Both the position numbers and the translations under genes were made by a program. DNA of 44,722 nucleotides from Bacteroidota bacterium (GTDB taxonomy: Bacteria > Bacteroidota > Rhodothermia > Rhodothermales > Salinibacteraceae). Each line of letters begins with the position of its first letter. Position 1 is the first letter of the stretch. This document shows positions 1 to 9,700 of the stretch, piece by piece. The stretch lies in contig JAAAOT010000141.1 in the NCBI GenBank assembly GCA_009908725.1, positions 1 through 44,722 of the forward strand. The letters run 5' to 3'. Below the pieces are notes generated by a model. The model saw only the letters and a program-made list of their open reading frames with translations. It was not told the origin of the DNA and did not search any database.

Positions 1-1253
1 CGATTATCTCGCCAGGAGCGTTCGAGTTCGTTTTCTTCCATGTAGCCTTCGCCGCCCATCACGGTCATGACGTCGTCGATGACCTCCCAGCCGAAGTGGC
101 TGCAGAAGACCTTCGTGATGGCGGTTTCGACCATGATGTCTTTGTCGCCGCGATCCAGCATGCCCGTCATCATGTAGAGCATCGCGTCCATCGCGTACGT
201 CAGCGAGGACATCCGGGCAATCTTCTGCTGGACGAGCTCAAAGTCGGCAATCGGGCGCTTGAACTGGTAGCGCGTCTGCGCCCACTTGATGCCCTGGTTC
301 ATCGCCGCCTTCGCCGCGCCGGTGACACCAGCGCTCAGCGTACAACGACCGTAGTTCAGGCAGTTGAGCGCGACCTTCAGGCCACCTCCCTCGTTGTGCA
401 GCAGGTTCTCCTTCGGCACGCGGACGTCGTTGAAGCGGAAGCGAGCCTGCCACGTCCCGCGGATGCCGGTTTTCGCCCGGTTGTTTTCGAAGATCTCGAC
501 GCCGTCCATGTCAGGCGTGACGATGAGCGCGTTGACGCCGCGCTGCTCGAGCTCGCCCGTCTCTTCGTTCTTGACCATGTTCTTGCACATCACGGTCATC
601 AGACCGCTCAGCGCACCGGAGGTCGACCACTTCTTCTCGCCGTTCAGAACGTAGTCCCCGTCTTCGGTCTTGACCGAAAACGACTCCTGCCCGGCAGCGT
701 CCGAGCCGACATTGGGCTCCGACAGGCAGAACGCACTGAGCTTCTCGCGCGCAACCATCGGAAGGTAGTCTTCCTTCTGCTGCTCGCTACCGAACATAAC
801 AAGCGCTTTGCAACCGATCGACTGGTGCGCCGACACCATCACGGCCGTCGAAGCACAGTAGCTACCGATCATCTCCAGCACACGGTTGTAGCTGGTCACG
901 CCAAGGCCGAGACCGCCATACTCCTCGGGGATAATCATCCCCATCACCCCCATATCGAAGAGCCGGTCGATGGCCTCCTGCGGGATGTACTGCTCCTGGT
1001 CGATCTCTACTGCCGGGTGCTCGTTCTCGAGGTACTCTTCCAACTCCTCGAGAAGGGCGTCGCACTTCTCGCGCTCATCCTTGCTCTCCCGCGGGTAGGG
1101 AAAGACGAGGTCTTCGCGAAAGCGACCCCAGAAGACGTTCTTCATGAAGCCCATGTCTTCGGGCTCCGGACCCATCATCGTCTCGATATCCTGGATCATC
1201 TGCTGATCCGCCTTCGAGACACCCTTGATATTGCTTAAGCCTTTGTTGGCCAT
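1..1253 (-). CDS. Acyl-CoA dehydrogenase family protein (3' end cut by window edge)
   Basis: This is a flavoprotein that would oxidise acyl-CoA to trans-2-enoyl-CoA in fatty-acid beta-oxidation. The ORF track shows only shadows here; I translated the minus strand from the ATG at 1253 (MANKGLSNIKG) and it stays open to base 1. A roughly 75-residue acidic N-terminal stretch precedes the family core. Visible family motifs are IPEEYGGLGLG, the flavin-side CLSEPNVGSDAAG (family form: TEPxxGSDA), KTGIRGTWQARFRFNDVRVP and MGGEGYMEENELERSWRDN. The last lies just before the usual YEGT motif that carries the catalytic Glu, so that residue falls outside the window. The long N-terminus recalls the VLCAD/ACAD9-like subgroup of about 600 aa, but chain-length preference cannot be read. 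It is transcribed away from pyrF across a 713-bp gap. Family call firm, substrate unknown. Confidence 0.93.
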   Translation of the reverse strand, partial: MANKGLSNIKGVSKADQQMIQDIETMMGPEPEDMGFMKNVFWGRFREDLVFPYPRESKDEREKCDALLEELEEYLENEHPAVEIDQEQYIPQEAIDRLFDMGVMGMIIPEEYGGLGLGVTSYNRVLEMIGSYCASTAVMVSAHQSIGCKALVMFGSEQQKEDYLPMVAREKLSAFCLSEPNVGSDAAGQESFSVKTEDGDYVLNGEKKWSTSGALSGLMTVMCKNMVKNEETGELEQRGVNALIVTPDMDGVEIFENNRAKTGIRGTWQARFRFNDVRVPKENLLHNEGGGLKVALNCLNYGRCTLSAGVTGAAKAAMNQGIKWAQTRYQFKRPIADFELVQQKIARMSSLTYAMDAMLYMMTGMLDRGDKDIMVETAITKVFCSHFGWEVIDDVMTVMGGEGYMEENELERSWRDN

Positions 1254-1966
1254 AACGTGTTCGGTGCGCTCTTGAGTGGCAAGTGATCGATCCGTCAATA
1301 CCGGGCCGTGCATGACCCGGCAGTGCGGATGTGATTCAACGTTCAATTCAGATTGGAAATCGTCGCGGCAGCCGCAAAAGCAGTATGTTCTCCCGTCATT
1401 CTTCGGGCCAGAGAGCGGTGGTGACGTCCACCCGGGTGGTATCCACCCGGCCGCCGGATACCGGCGTATTCGACGTCCTGCACGCGAAACCTGCCCTGTG
1501 GCGACGTGACGCCGCGTGCCCGGAGCCGTCGGACCCTCGGCGATCTAACGGCTGACGTCTGGAGACGTGCCTGCTCCTGGTTACGGTCTAGCTGCGGACA
1601 CCGATTCGATCGGGACCGCCCGCCGACCTGACGCGCCGTAACGGGCACGGGTCACGGTACCGGCCTCGCCATCATGACGGACCCCGCAATCGTGACTACA
1701 GCGGCATCTAAATGTAATTGTCGGAAGTGCTTCCAGTACAGGCTGTGTCGTGTAAAGTATGAGAATTGGGTCGGTTCCAGTTCTGCGTCCCATCCCCCGT
1801 ACACCACGGACTGCCTGAAAACCGGCCGCGGGACGATGCGAGCCAGGCTCCCGCCGTTCCTCGACCTTATTCATCGATGCCGCTGGACAGGCGTCGCGTA
1901 ATCCGCTACGTTGGAATCATCGTCTTCCCCACGGTCATCCACGGCCTCGGCTTACAACCTGCGTCT
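1254..1966. other. Long intergenic gap between divergent genes
   Basis: No reading frame in this gap looks like a gene. The predicted ORFs are Arg/Pro/Ser-rich shadows without family motifs, and the upstream extension of the pyrF frame (from 1766) has the same non-coding look. The gap holds the starts of the acyl-CoA dehydrogenase (minus) and pyrF (plus), so promoters for both should lie here. I found no clear TTG/TAnnTTTG pair. A palindrome and hairpin lie near 1428-1462. Confidence 0.6.
1428..1462. repeat. Palindrome plus adjoining inverted repeat
   Basis: CCACCCGGGTGG (1428-1439) is a perfect 12-bp palindrome. Overlapping its end, GGTATCC (1438-1444) pairs with GGATACC (1456-1462) across an 11-nt loop. 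No T-run follows on either strand, so a terminator is unlikely. It lies about 175 bp upstream of the acyl-CoA dehydrogenase start and could be an operator, but that is inference. Confidence 0.45.
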
Positions 1967-2824
1967 ATGCCCCATTCCGCGTCCACGTCCACCTCCTTCG
2001 TCGACCGACTCCGAACCGTTCAGCGCCGGAAGGCGTCCGTCGTCTGCGTCGGGCTCGACCCGGACCCCGACCGGCTGCCCGTCCCAGTCCGGGATGGTGA
2101 CAGCCTCGCAGCGTCCATCACCTCGTTCTGCCGGGAAATCATCCACGCGACGGCAGAGTACGCCTGCGCCTTCAAGCTGAACTTTGCCTTCTTCGAGGCG
2201 CTCGGCCCGGTCGGGGCACAGGTACTCGAGGAGACGGCGTCGGCGATCCCGGACGACTGCCTCGTCATCGGGGATGCGAAACGCGGAGATATCGGAAACT
2301 CGGCTCGCTTCTACGCACACGCTGTATTCAATCACATGCACTGTGATGCCATCACCGTGGCTCCATACATGGGGCACGACAGCGTCACGCCCTTCCTCGA
2401 GACGGAAGGCACCTGCGCCTTCGTCCTCGCGCGGACGTCAAACCCGGGCGCCGGCGATTTCCAGGAGGCCTGTACCTGTGACGGCGAGCCACTCTACCTG
2501 CACACGGCCCGAAAGGTGGCTGAGTGGAACGGTGATTACCCCGGAACGGCGGGACTCGTGGCCGGGGCGACCTCGCCGGAGGCCCTTGGCGAACTCCGAA
2601 ATGCGTGCCCCACGCTTCCGTTTCTCATCCCCGGCGTCGGATCGCAGGGAGGCGACCCGGTGGCCGTTATGCAGGCGGCCGCAACAGATGAGGGTCTCGT
2701 CATCGTAAACAGCAGCCGGAGCATCATCTACGCGTCGGAAGGCAACGACTTCGCCGCTGCAGCCGCCGGCGCTGCCCGACGTCTACGCGATGTTCTGAAC
2801 GCAGAACCGAACGAGGCAAATTGA
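1967..2824 (+). CDS. pyrF: Orotidine 5'-phosphate decarboxylase, type 2
   Basis: PyrF converts OMP to UMP, the last step of de novo pyrimidine synthesis, in the cytoplasm. The protein is 285 aa if started at the ATG at 1967 (MPHSASTSTSF). The track's longer start at 1766 adds 67 residues of non-coding character. Family signatures are GLDPDPDRLP near the N-terminus, FKLNFAFFEALGP, the active-site VIGDAKRGDIGNSA (the DxKxxD-type catalytic element), APYMGHDSVTPFLE and the phosphate-binding LIPGVGSQGGD. Length and motif spacing match the type 2 (PyrF/UMPS-like) group rather than the short E. coli form. It stands alone, 98 bp before the DUF2851 gene on the same strand, so co-transcription is possible. 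Confidence 0.95.
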   Translation: MPHSASTSTSFVDRLRTVQRRKASVVCVGLDPDPDRLPVPVRDGDSLAASITSFCREIIHATAEYACAFKLNFAFFEALGPVGAQVLEETASAIPDDCLVIGDAKRGDIGNSARFYAHAVFNHMHCDAITVAPYMGHDSVTPFLETEGTCAFVLARTSNPGAGDFQEACTCDGEPLYLHTARKVAEWNGDYPGTAGLVAGATSPEALGELRNACPTLPFLIPGVGSQGGDPVAVMQAAATDEGLVIVNSSRSIIYASEGNDFAAAAAGAARRLRDVLNAEPNEAN

Positions 2825-2922
2825 CCCGACGATGGTGCCGCTGCACCCTCTCCCTGCGTTATGGAAGCGATGGCCGATGGGTCTTGTAAGAAACGCCATC
2901 CGCCTCGTCCGTCCCGTCCGCC

Positions 2923-4368
2923 ATGCGCCGCGTCCCCGACCGACGCCTCGTTCGCGTCCGCGAACCCGACCTGTCTCCCGATTCCGTCGAAGTCCACGAG
3001 CCCGCACCCGGCGGACGAGCCGTACCCGAAGCCTTCGTCCAGGACCTCTGGGATGCACAAAGATTCAACCGCTCGGATCTCACAACCACCGACGGCGAGA
3101 GAGTCCGCATTTTAGACCCGGGCGACCTGAACACGGATGCCGGCCCCGACTTCTCCGGCGCACACATCCGCATCGGGGAGGTCGACTGGTTCGGAGACGT
3201 GGAGATTCACGTCACCTCCGGCGCCTGGTTCGATCACAATCACCACCAGGATCCGCGATATGACCGCGTCGTCCTTCACGTTACGCTGCATGCAGACCTC
3301 CACACGGGGTGCCTGACGCGAACGGACGGCTCCGTGCTTCCAGAAGTCGTGCTCGCTCCCCGCCTCCAGCGGTCGCTCCGCCGCATGGTTCACGCGTTCG
3401 TGCAACGCGACCGGGACGATCTCGTGTGTGCACCGCAATGGTCGCATGTGCCTGCTCCGCTTCGTCGCGAGTGGATAAAGACGCTCGGGTCGAAGCGCCT
3501 TTCGCGACGGGCAAACCGTCTCCGTCTCCGGCTGGAACGGGGCACACCGGCGGATCTCCTTCTCCAGGAACGACTCTTCGCCGGGCTCGGCTACGCGAAG
3601 AACACCGAGCCCATGATCGACCTCGCGCGCCGGCTCCCACCGCCGGTTCTGAGGTCGATCCCCGACGCCCGTGACCGGGAATCGCTCCTCCTCGGCACGG
3701 CCGGACTGCTCCCCGACCCCGGCCGCCTCCTCTCGGCCGACCGGCACACCGCCGACGCGGTCATGGACTTTCGTGCACGCTACGCTCGGCTTCACGCCGA
3801 CCGCCCGGTGCCGCCGATGAACACGACCGCGTGGACGTTCTTCCGGCTACGACCCAACAACCTCCCGCCCCTCCGAATCGCTCAGGCAGCGGCCTGGTTC
3901 GGCCCCGACGCGCTCTTCGGAAGGGCACCCATCGAACAACTGCAACAGGCAGCCCGAACGCAGCGGGCCCTCCCGGCCATACGAGAGCGTCTGTCGGCCC
4001 TGCCGACGGTCTTCTGGGAAACCCACTATCGGCCGTCCACGGCCACGAAGAGACACTCGCCCGCTCTCGGGCAGACGCGCATCGATACGCTGATCATCAA
4101 CGCCGTCGTGCCGCTCCTTCGGGCCATCGCGGAATCCGGGGAAACGATGGACGAGCACGTCCAAAGCCGTCCGACGTCGGCGCTGCTCGAGCAGCTTCCG
4201 TCCAAGCGCGATTCTGTGACCCGACGTTTTCGTACCCTCGGGACGGCCCCGCGATCGGCGGCGGAGGCGCAGGGGATGCACGAACTCTTCCGCAACTACT
4301 GCACTCGCGGGGGATGCTTGCAGTGCGAGATCGGTCGATTCCTTCTGGACCGGGATGCTTCGAATTAG
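2923..4368 (+). CDS. DUF2851 family protein
   Basis: A 481-aa protein of unknown function belonging to DUF2851, a family found mainly in Bacteroidota. Recognition rests on the N-terminal block with VQDLWDAQRFN, DPGDLNTDAGPDFSGAHIRIG and DVEIHVTSGAW followed by a His-rich HNHHQDPRYDRVVLHV segment, and on the C-terminal block YCTRGGCLQCEIGRFLL, where family members carry a paired-cysteine motif near the end. The conserved Asp/His clusters suggest a metal or nucleic-acid active site, but that is inference. There is no signal peptide or membrane segment. The ATG at 2923 begins MRRVPDRRLVRV; a slightly later start is possible because homology begins near residue 35. It follows pyrF by 98 bp. Confidence 0.88.
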   Translation: MRRVPDRRLVRVREPDLSPDSVEVHEPAPGGRAVPEAFVQDLWDAQRFNRSDLTTTDGERVRILDPGDLNTDAGPDFSGAHIRIGEVDWFGDVEIHVTSGAWFDHNHHQDPRYDRVVLHVTLHADLHTGCLTRTDGSVLPEVVLAPRLQRSLRRMVHAFVQRDRDDLVCAPQWSHVPAPLRREWIKTLGSKRLSRRANRLRLRLERGTPADLLLQERLFAGLGYAKNTEPMIDLARRLPPPVLRSIPDARDRESLLLGTAGLLPDPGRLLSADRHTADAVMDFRARYARLHADRPVPPMNTTAWTFFRLRPNNLPPLRIAQAAAWFGPDALFGRAPIEQLQQAARTQRALPAIRERLSALPTVFWETHYRPSTATKRHSPALGQTRIDTLIINAVVPLLRAIAESGETMDEHVQSRPTSALLEQLPSKRDSVTRRFRTLGTAPRSAAEAQGMHELFRNYCTRGGCLQCEIGRFLLDRDASN

Positions 4369-4540
4369 CATGCGGCACGGCCCGACGCGTCGACAGCACC
4401 GGACCGCTCCCGGCGGCACCGGGGGAAACGCAGCGAGATGCATCCTGTATGCGGGATGCGCCCGACTCTCGCCCACCTGGCTGAGCCGACGGCCATCCCG
4501 TACGGACCCCGTCCCTTTCGCCCCGGAAGCCTGAGCCCTC

Positions 4541-4855
4541 ATGCCCGATCGCCCGCCCCTCGTCCGTATCGTTCGAATGACGTTCCATCCCGGAGCGGTC
4601 GACGACTTCATCGCCCACTTCGACGAGGTTTCGCCTCACATCCGGGCGTATCCCGGATGCCTGCACCTCGAACTGTGGCGGGACGCGCGCTACCCGAACA
4701 TCTGCACCACGTACAGCCACTGGGAAAGCCGGGACGCACTGAACGCATACCGTCAGAGCGACCTGTTCGAGGATGCGTGGCAAACGGCCAAGTCGCTCTT
4801 CGCCGCCCGACCCGTCGCTCAGAGTTACACGCCGGCACGCGAGGTTTCGGCGTAA
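4541..4855 (+). CDS. ABM-domain (antibiotic biosynthesis monooxygenase-like) protein
   Basis: A 104-aa single-domain protein of the dimeric alpha+beta barrel (ABM/YgiN-like) type. Seen in the translation: a first strand VRIVRMTFHPGAVDDFIAHF, then SPHIRAYPGCLHLELWRD (family pattern 'ir..pGc..y.l..d'), then the strand-turn TTYSHWESRDALNAYRQSDLFEDAW, which matches the family's '..e.W.s.eal..H..s..f'. Known members include heme-degrading or quinol monooxygenases and many small proteins without assigned substrates; nothing here decides which. The canonical HHxS-type His is replaced by YRQS, so a classical monooxygenase role is uncertain. It lies 172 bp after the DUF2851 gene and ends 41 bp from a convergent lipoprotein gene. 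Confidence 0.85.
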   Translation: MPDRPPLVRIVRMTFHPGAVDDFIAHFDEVSPHIRAYPGCLHLELWRDARYPNICTTYSHWESRDALNAYRQSDLFEDAWQTAKSLFAARPVAQSYTPAREVSA

Positions 4856-4896
4856 TCACTCCACCGACCCGGTGGCCCTTCGCCGTCAGTCACCGG

Positions 4897-5349
4897 TTAC
4901 GGGCATTCCCAGCGCGTCCACACACTGTCGATGCGCGCCTCGGTGCATGGGCCCGTTCGGTAGCACCGCTCCCCGACCGAGTCGAGCGGCACCGGCCGGG
5001 CACCGGGGAGCGGGTGCGCGAAGCCCCGGGCGCGGCTCATGCCGCCGCCCCTCCACATGCAGACCAACCCGTTGCGGCGATCGTAACGCACGAAGTCAAC
5101 CCGCAGATTGAGCATCCGGCGCCGGATGCGGTCGTTTTCGTCGTTTCGCAGGTAGAGCGCCGTGGAATCGCCCTCCGTGCTGGCGTCTGCGGCAACCATG
5201 CGGAGAAGGCTGGCGAACTGATCCGGGTTGGACGCCGGGGATGGCGGCTGGCGACATCCCGTCATGGTGACGGCGACCGCCGCAAACAGAACCGCTGCGA
5301 CCAGAGACGCGACGATCTCGGTCGGTCGTCGAACGGCGGGAGAAATCAT
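4897..5349 (-). CDS. Small lipoprotein of unknown function
   Basis: Starting at the ATG at 5349 the product is 150 aa: a basic start, a hydrophobic stretch (EIVASLVAAVLFAAVAVTM) and a lipobox MTGC with the lipidated Cys at residue 32, so it should be an exported lipoprotein. The mature part has no domain I recognise. It contains a DSTALYLRNDENDRIRRRML segment and four further cysteines (GLVCMW, ERCYRTGPC, WECP) that could form two disulfides in the periplasm. The track ORF begins 53 residues earlier, but that part runs through short tandem repeats and looks non-coding. It is the downstream member of two minus-strand lipoprotein genes. Confidence 0.7.
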   Translation of the reverse strand: MISPAVRRPTEIVASLVAAVLFAAVAVTMTGCRQPPSPASNPDQFASLLRMVAADASTEGDSTALYLRNDENDRIRRRMLNLRVDFVRYDRRNGLVCMWRGGGMSRARGFAHPLPGARPVPLDSVGERCYRTGPCTEARIDSVWTRWECP

Positions 5350-5449
5350 GGCGAAGCGACGGACGGCAGAGAGATGCGGGAACTGATGGGGCAGACCGCT
5401 GGCGGAGCAACGAAAAACGCCCGACCCGCGACAGTAGGTTCGCAGGCAC

Positions 5450-5490
5450 GGGCGATTCGTGTTACGGGCAATCGTGTTACGGGCGGTTCG
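5450..5490. repeat. Short direct repeat, about 15-16 bp unit, 2.5 copies
   Basis: GGGCGATTCGTGTTAC is followed directly by GGGCAATCGTGTTAC and then a partial GGGCGGTTCG. It lies 100-140 bp upstream of the lipoprotein start at 5349, in the gap between two minus-strand lipoprotein genes. It could be a slippage product or a cluster of protein-binding sites. Confidence 0.6.
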
Positions 5491-5540
5491 TTCGATGACG
5501 CGACACACCAGAGCCGATTCTGGACCGCACTGGATGCGCC

Positions 5541-5569
5541 ACGCGACGATGACGCGACGATGACGCGAC
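5541..5569. repeat. 11-bp tandem repeat, 2.6 copies
   Basis: The unit ACGCGACGATG occurs twice in perfect tandem (5541-5551, 5552-5562), followed by a partial ACGCGAC. It is in the same 252-bp gap as the repeat at 5450 and just downstream of the lipoprotein gene that ends at 5602. No function is evident. Confidence 0.6.
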
Positions 5570-5601
5570 CGCTACACAACCATGACACGGCCCCGTCGCG
5601 G

Positions 5602-6126
5602 CTACGGATTCAGCGCGTCTTCCATCGTGAGCTCGCGACGGTTCTCCATCCGACGGTATTCGACCGGCTCGACGTAATAGAAGCTCTCGTTCGGGAGCGG
5701 CTCCGCGTCGGCCGGTTCCCCACTGGCCGTCGCACGGATCTGGCGGATGGTCCGGTCGTAGCGCTGACGCATCATTCGCTGCTCCGTTGTGATCGCACCG
5801 TAATTTCGGTGGAGGGCGCGGTAATCGCCGGAATCTGCAAGACGCTCGGCAATCGAGCGGTGCTGATCGAGAAGCGATTCATGCTCGTCAATGAGCGTGC
5901 GGAACTGCTCCACGAACGGCTCCAGATCCGCGCGATCGGAAGCGGCCCGCTCAAGCACCTGCAGATCGGCTTCGGTCCGCGCAAGGTTATCAGCGAAATC
6001 GTTCGTTACGTTGGACAACTGCTCCTGCAGCTCTGCCTCCGTCCCGTAGCCACCGTACAGGCGACACCCCGTGAGGGCGAGGACGAGGAGCAGAATGGGT
6101 GCAAGGCGAAAAGATCGAGCGGTCAT
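5602..6126 (-). CDS. Coiled-coil lipoprotein of unknown function
   Basis: A 174-aa protein with a clear lipoprotein signal: basic MTARSFR, a hydrophobic core and lipobox LALTGC with Cys at residue 21. The mature part is almost entirely helical and charged (AELQEQLSNVTNDFADNLARTEADLQ, FVEQFRTLIDEHESLLDQH), consistent with a coiled coil, and ends in an acidic tail (AEPLPNESFYYVEPVEYRRM). No family was recognised. It is a lipid-anchored helical rod or adaptor by architecture only. On the same strand as the lipoprotein at 4897-5349 but separated from it by 252 bp, so an operon is doubtful. Confidence 0.75.
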   Translation of the reverse strand: MTARSFRLAPILLLVLALTGCRLYGGYGTEAELQEQLSNVTNDFADNLARTEADLQVLERAASDRADLEPFVEQFRTLIDEHESLLDQHRSIAERLADSGDYRALHRNYGAITTEQRMMRQRYDRTIRQIRATASGEPADAEPLPNESFYYVEPVEYRRMENRRELTMEDALNP

Positions 6127-6316
6127 GATGTCCGAATCGTCAGCGTCGGAATAGTAGATCGAGCCCTCGGTGACCGAGCCCTGCGGAAAGGGAGGTGGAC
6201 CGAGAGGCTGCCGGGAGAGATTAGTATACCGGATCGCGTACGTTGATTCATACGGGGCGGCACACTCTTACATCCTTTTTCACCACCCGGCGAGGGGGCG
6301 TCACCGGGCGGGCAGG

Positions 6317-6550
6317 TCACCCTTCACTTTCGATGTGAAATCCGGCGCGCTCACTGCCACGAACACCCTCAGCGTTGCGGTCGAGCCAGGCGCGCATGCG
6401 CTCCGCCTGCTTCCCCTCCAGTTCAATGCAGTACCGCCCGTCCTCATTTCCATCCGCAGCGAAGATGATCCGGACGGCGTCGCCGTCATCTTCGAAGGCT
6501 AGCGCTTGTTCAACATTGATCGTGTGCGGTCCAACATTTACGAGCAGCAT
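6317..6550 (-). CDS. Short acidic hypothetical protein
   Basis: A 77-aa cytoplasmic protein starting at the ATG at 6550 (MLLVNVGPHTINVEQALAFEDD). The track's start at 6949 runs back through the DUF4175 gene and is not credible. The sequence alternates like a small beta-rich fold (NVGPHTINVEQAL, AVRIIFAADGNEDGRYCIEL, then a helix KQAERMRAWLDRNAEGV), a 'strand-strand-strand-helix' layout found in several Bacteroidota/Rhodothermota orphans. No motif gives a function. It is divergent from the DUF4175 gene across 167 bp, so the two could share a control region. Confidence 0.65.
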   Translation of the reverse strand: MLLVNVGPHTINVEQALAFEDDGDAVRIIFAADGNEDGRYCIELEGKQAERMRAWLDRNAEGVRGSERAGFHIESEG

Positions 6551-6717
6551 GATCTCGAGTCGTTCAGTGAGAAAGTATGGACGGTCCAAACCCGACCTGT
6601 ACCGATTCCGTACGCTTGGCCGATGCCCTGGTTTGCAGGAGAAACACCCTTTCCCCGCTGAAAGTACGACGGACATGTGAAGTGATCTTTTCCGTCCCCG
6701 GCCCGGCTCCGGTACGT

Positions 6718-9700
6718 ATGAGCGAGCAAACCCTTCGACTCGTTGAACGACTTCGGTCCCGCCTGCACGATACCTTGCGGCGCATGACGCTCGCTCGCAC
6801 GGCCTGGGCGGCCAGCATTGTCGTCGGGGTGGCGGCCCTGGCGTGGCTCGTCGCGGCAGCGATCGAGGCCGGCTTCTGGCTCGACACGCGCCCGCGCACC
6901 CTCGTATCGGGAGCGGTCGCCGTGATCGTGCTTGCCGCGGCCACAGCATTTCTCGTACGCCCGGTCGCGATTCTTATCGGCCTCTGGTCGGGCCCGTCCG
7001 AGGAGGCCATTGCCCGCCGCATCGGGGAACGGTTTCCGGACGTATCGGATCGCCTTCTGAACCTCCTGCAACTGGCTTCTGGCCGCGCGTCGGATGCCCC
7101 GGCGCCCATGGTCGATGCGGCAGTGCGTCGCCTGGGCGAAGACGTCGAATCCGTGCCCTTTGAGCAGACCGCGGACTTTTCCCCGGCCCGCCGTGCCGCA
7201 CGGATGGCCTCTCTTCCGATCGTCGGCGTCCTTGCGTTCCTGCTGGTTGCGCCGTCCACCTTCCTCGGTGCCTCCGAGCGTCTGCTCGCTCCCGGAACCG
7301 CGTTTCAGCGGCCCGCGCCATTCACCGTGGACGTGTACCCCGGCGACGTCCGCCTCATCCGCGGAGACTCGCTTTCAATCTCGGTTCGCGCCACCGGAGA
7401 CGTGCCGGCGGAGCTACGCCTGGACCTTCGGCCTACGGCAGAGGGTCCCTCCTCGTCGGTCGTGCTGCGCCCTGATTCGGCGGGCGTTTTCCGCCACACC
7501 GTCCCCGGCGTCCGAGAAGACGTCGACTACCGGGTGGCGTCCGGTCGCGTCGTGACCGGCTGGTTCCGGGCAGACGTGGAAGCCCGTCCGCTCGTCCGCA
7601 GCCTTCGCCTCACGGTCCAGCCGCCGGGCTATACCGGACTGCCGGCACGGTCACTGGATGCTAACATCGGAGACGTGACGGGACTGCCCGGCAGCACCGT
7701 CCAGCTCGCTGCCGACCTTGGCGGCCCGGCCCTCGACTCTGCGGCCGTCGCCTTCGACGACGGTTCCACCACCGCACTGGAGGTTGAGAAAACCAGCGTG
7801 CGCGGCACATTCCGGATCACCGGGGATGCCCGCTACCGGATCGTTCTCTACAGCGCCACCGGCGTGAGAAACCGAGACCCCATCTCCTATCGGGTCTCCG
7901 CGCGACCGGATGCGCGGCCGTCCGTCGCCTTCCTCACCCCGGAGCCAGACGCCCAGCTTGAGGACGACCTCGTCGCTCCCCTCCGCCTCCGTCTCCGCGA
8001 CGATTTCGGGTTTTCCCGAATCGTGCTGCACTACCGTCTCGCTGAGCAGCGCTTCGGACAGGGCCAGACGTCCTTTTCGACGATGCGCCTGCCGCTAGAC
8101 AACCCAAGGCAGGTGGATCAGGTCGTCGACCACGATTGGTTGCTGGCTCAGGAGTCTGGACTCGACCTGGTTCCCGGCGACGTGGTCGAATACTACGCAG
8201 AGGTCTGGGACAACGACGCGTTCGGCGGCGCAAAAAGCAGTCGCACCGCCACGCAGCGGCTCCGCCTCGCCTCCATTGCGGAGAAATACCGGTCGCTGGA
8301 CGAGCAGCAAGAGAAAACGGAGTCGGATCTCGAAAACCTGCGAGACCAGGCCGACGACGTACGGGAACGATTCGACGAGTTGCGTAACGAGGTTCGTCGC
8401 AAGCAAGACGCGAGCTGGGAGGACCGCCGACAGCTCGAACGCCTCCGCGAACAGCAGGAGTCCGTCGAAAAGAGCGTGAGCGACCTGGCAAAGCAGGTCG
8501 AAGACATGACGCGCCAGATGCAGGAAGAGAATCTGACGAGCCCTGAGACGTCCCAGAAGTTCGAGGAACTGCAGCGCGTCATCGAGGAAATCAACTCGCC
8601 GGAGCTGATGGACGCGCTGAAGCAGATGCAGGAGTCGATGCAGAATCTCGACCTCCGGCAGATGCAGGAGGCGATGGAGAACTTTGAATTTGACGAAGAG
8701 CAATACCGGCAGCGCCTCGAGCGCACGCTCGAGCTGTTCAAACAGTTGCGCCGGACGCAGAAAATGGAGGAGCTGTCCCGGCGACTCGACGAACTGGGCA
8801 AAACCGAAGAACAGCTGGCCGAGAAGACATCCGAACGCCTCGAAGAGGAGGAAAACCGTTCCGAGGAACCGGCTGATACGGGTGGGGACGGAGATGACGG
8901 CGAATCATCGGACGACACGGGGGCCGCAGAAAATGAGTCCGATGCTCAGGCGTCGGATGCATCGGACACGGACGCTTCAGAAAGCGGCGAGCAGGCGCAG
9001 GAGGAGGATTCCGTGGGGGAGGCGCCGTCCGACAGCGACCGGCACCCATCGGGAGAATCGAGCGCCGGTGCGAATGAAGACCTGGCCCGAGAGCAGGATC
9101 GGGCGCGGGAGCGCATGCAGGAGCTGATGGACGAAATGCAGGGGCTCGCCGACGAGATGAAGTCGTCCCCGCAGGCGCCGAATGAGCAGATGCGTCAGAT
9201 GAAGCAGCGCCTCGAGCGGGAACAGCTTCCCGAGCAGATGAAGCAGAACAGCCGCCAGCTTCGCCAGAACCAGCTGGAGGATGCCCGTTCCGGCCAGCAG
9301 CAGATGCAGCAGCAACTGCAGCAGATGTCGCAGCAGATGCAGCAGATGCAGCAGAGCATGAGTGGGCAACAGCAGCAGATCAACCTCGCCGGCGTCCACG
9401 GCGCCCTTGAGGCCACGCTGCGCCTGTCGGAGCGGCAGGAGTCGTTGCGTACTACGGTTCGCGACCTGTCCGAAGACAGCCCGACGCTGCGTTCGTACGC
9501 GCAGGATCAGGAGCAGCTGAAGTCCGGCCTGCTGTCGGTCAGCGACTCCCTCCAGCAGCTCGCGCAGCAAATTCCCCAGATGAAGCGAACCGTCCAGAAG
9601 GAAAGCGGGGAGGCACTCCGCTCGATGAACAGCGCGACGGAAGCGCTCAGCGACCGGAGCGCCGCGCGGGCGAGTGGGACACAGAAAGCCGCGATGACGC

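Noticed and set aside
96-1238. 380-aa plus-strand ORF opposite the acyl-CoA dehydrogenase
   Set aside because: It is the antisense shadow of a clear acyl-CoA dehydrogenase; the His/Arg/Leu-rich translation has no motif.
4438-6246. 602-aa plus-strand ORF
   Set aside because: It overlaps the ABM gene in another frame and lies antisense to two lipoproteins with proper signal peptides; composition is Arg/Pro-rich.
9295-9380. CAGATG-type repeat in the DUF4175 gene as a mobile or CRISPR-like array
   Set aside because: The repeat is in frame and encodes the Gln/Met-rich tract; there are no spacers or flanking repeats.
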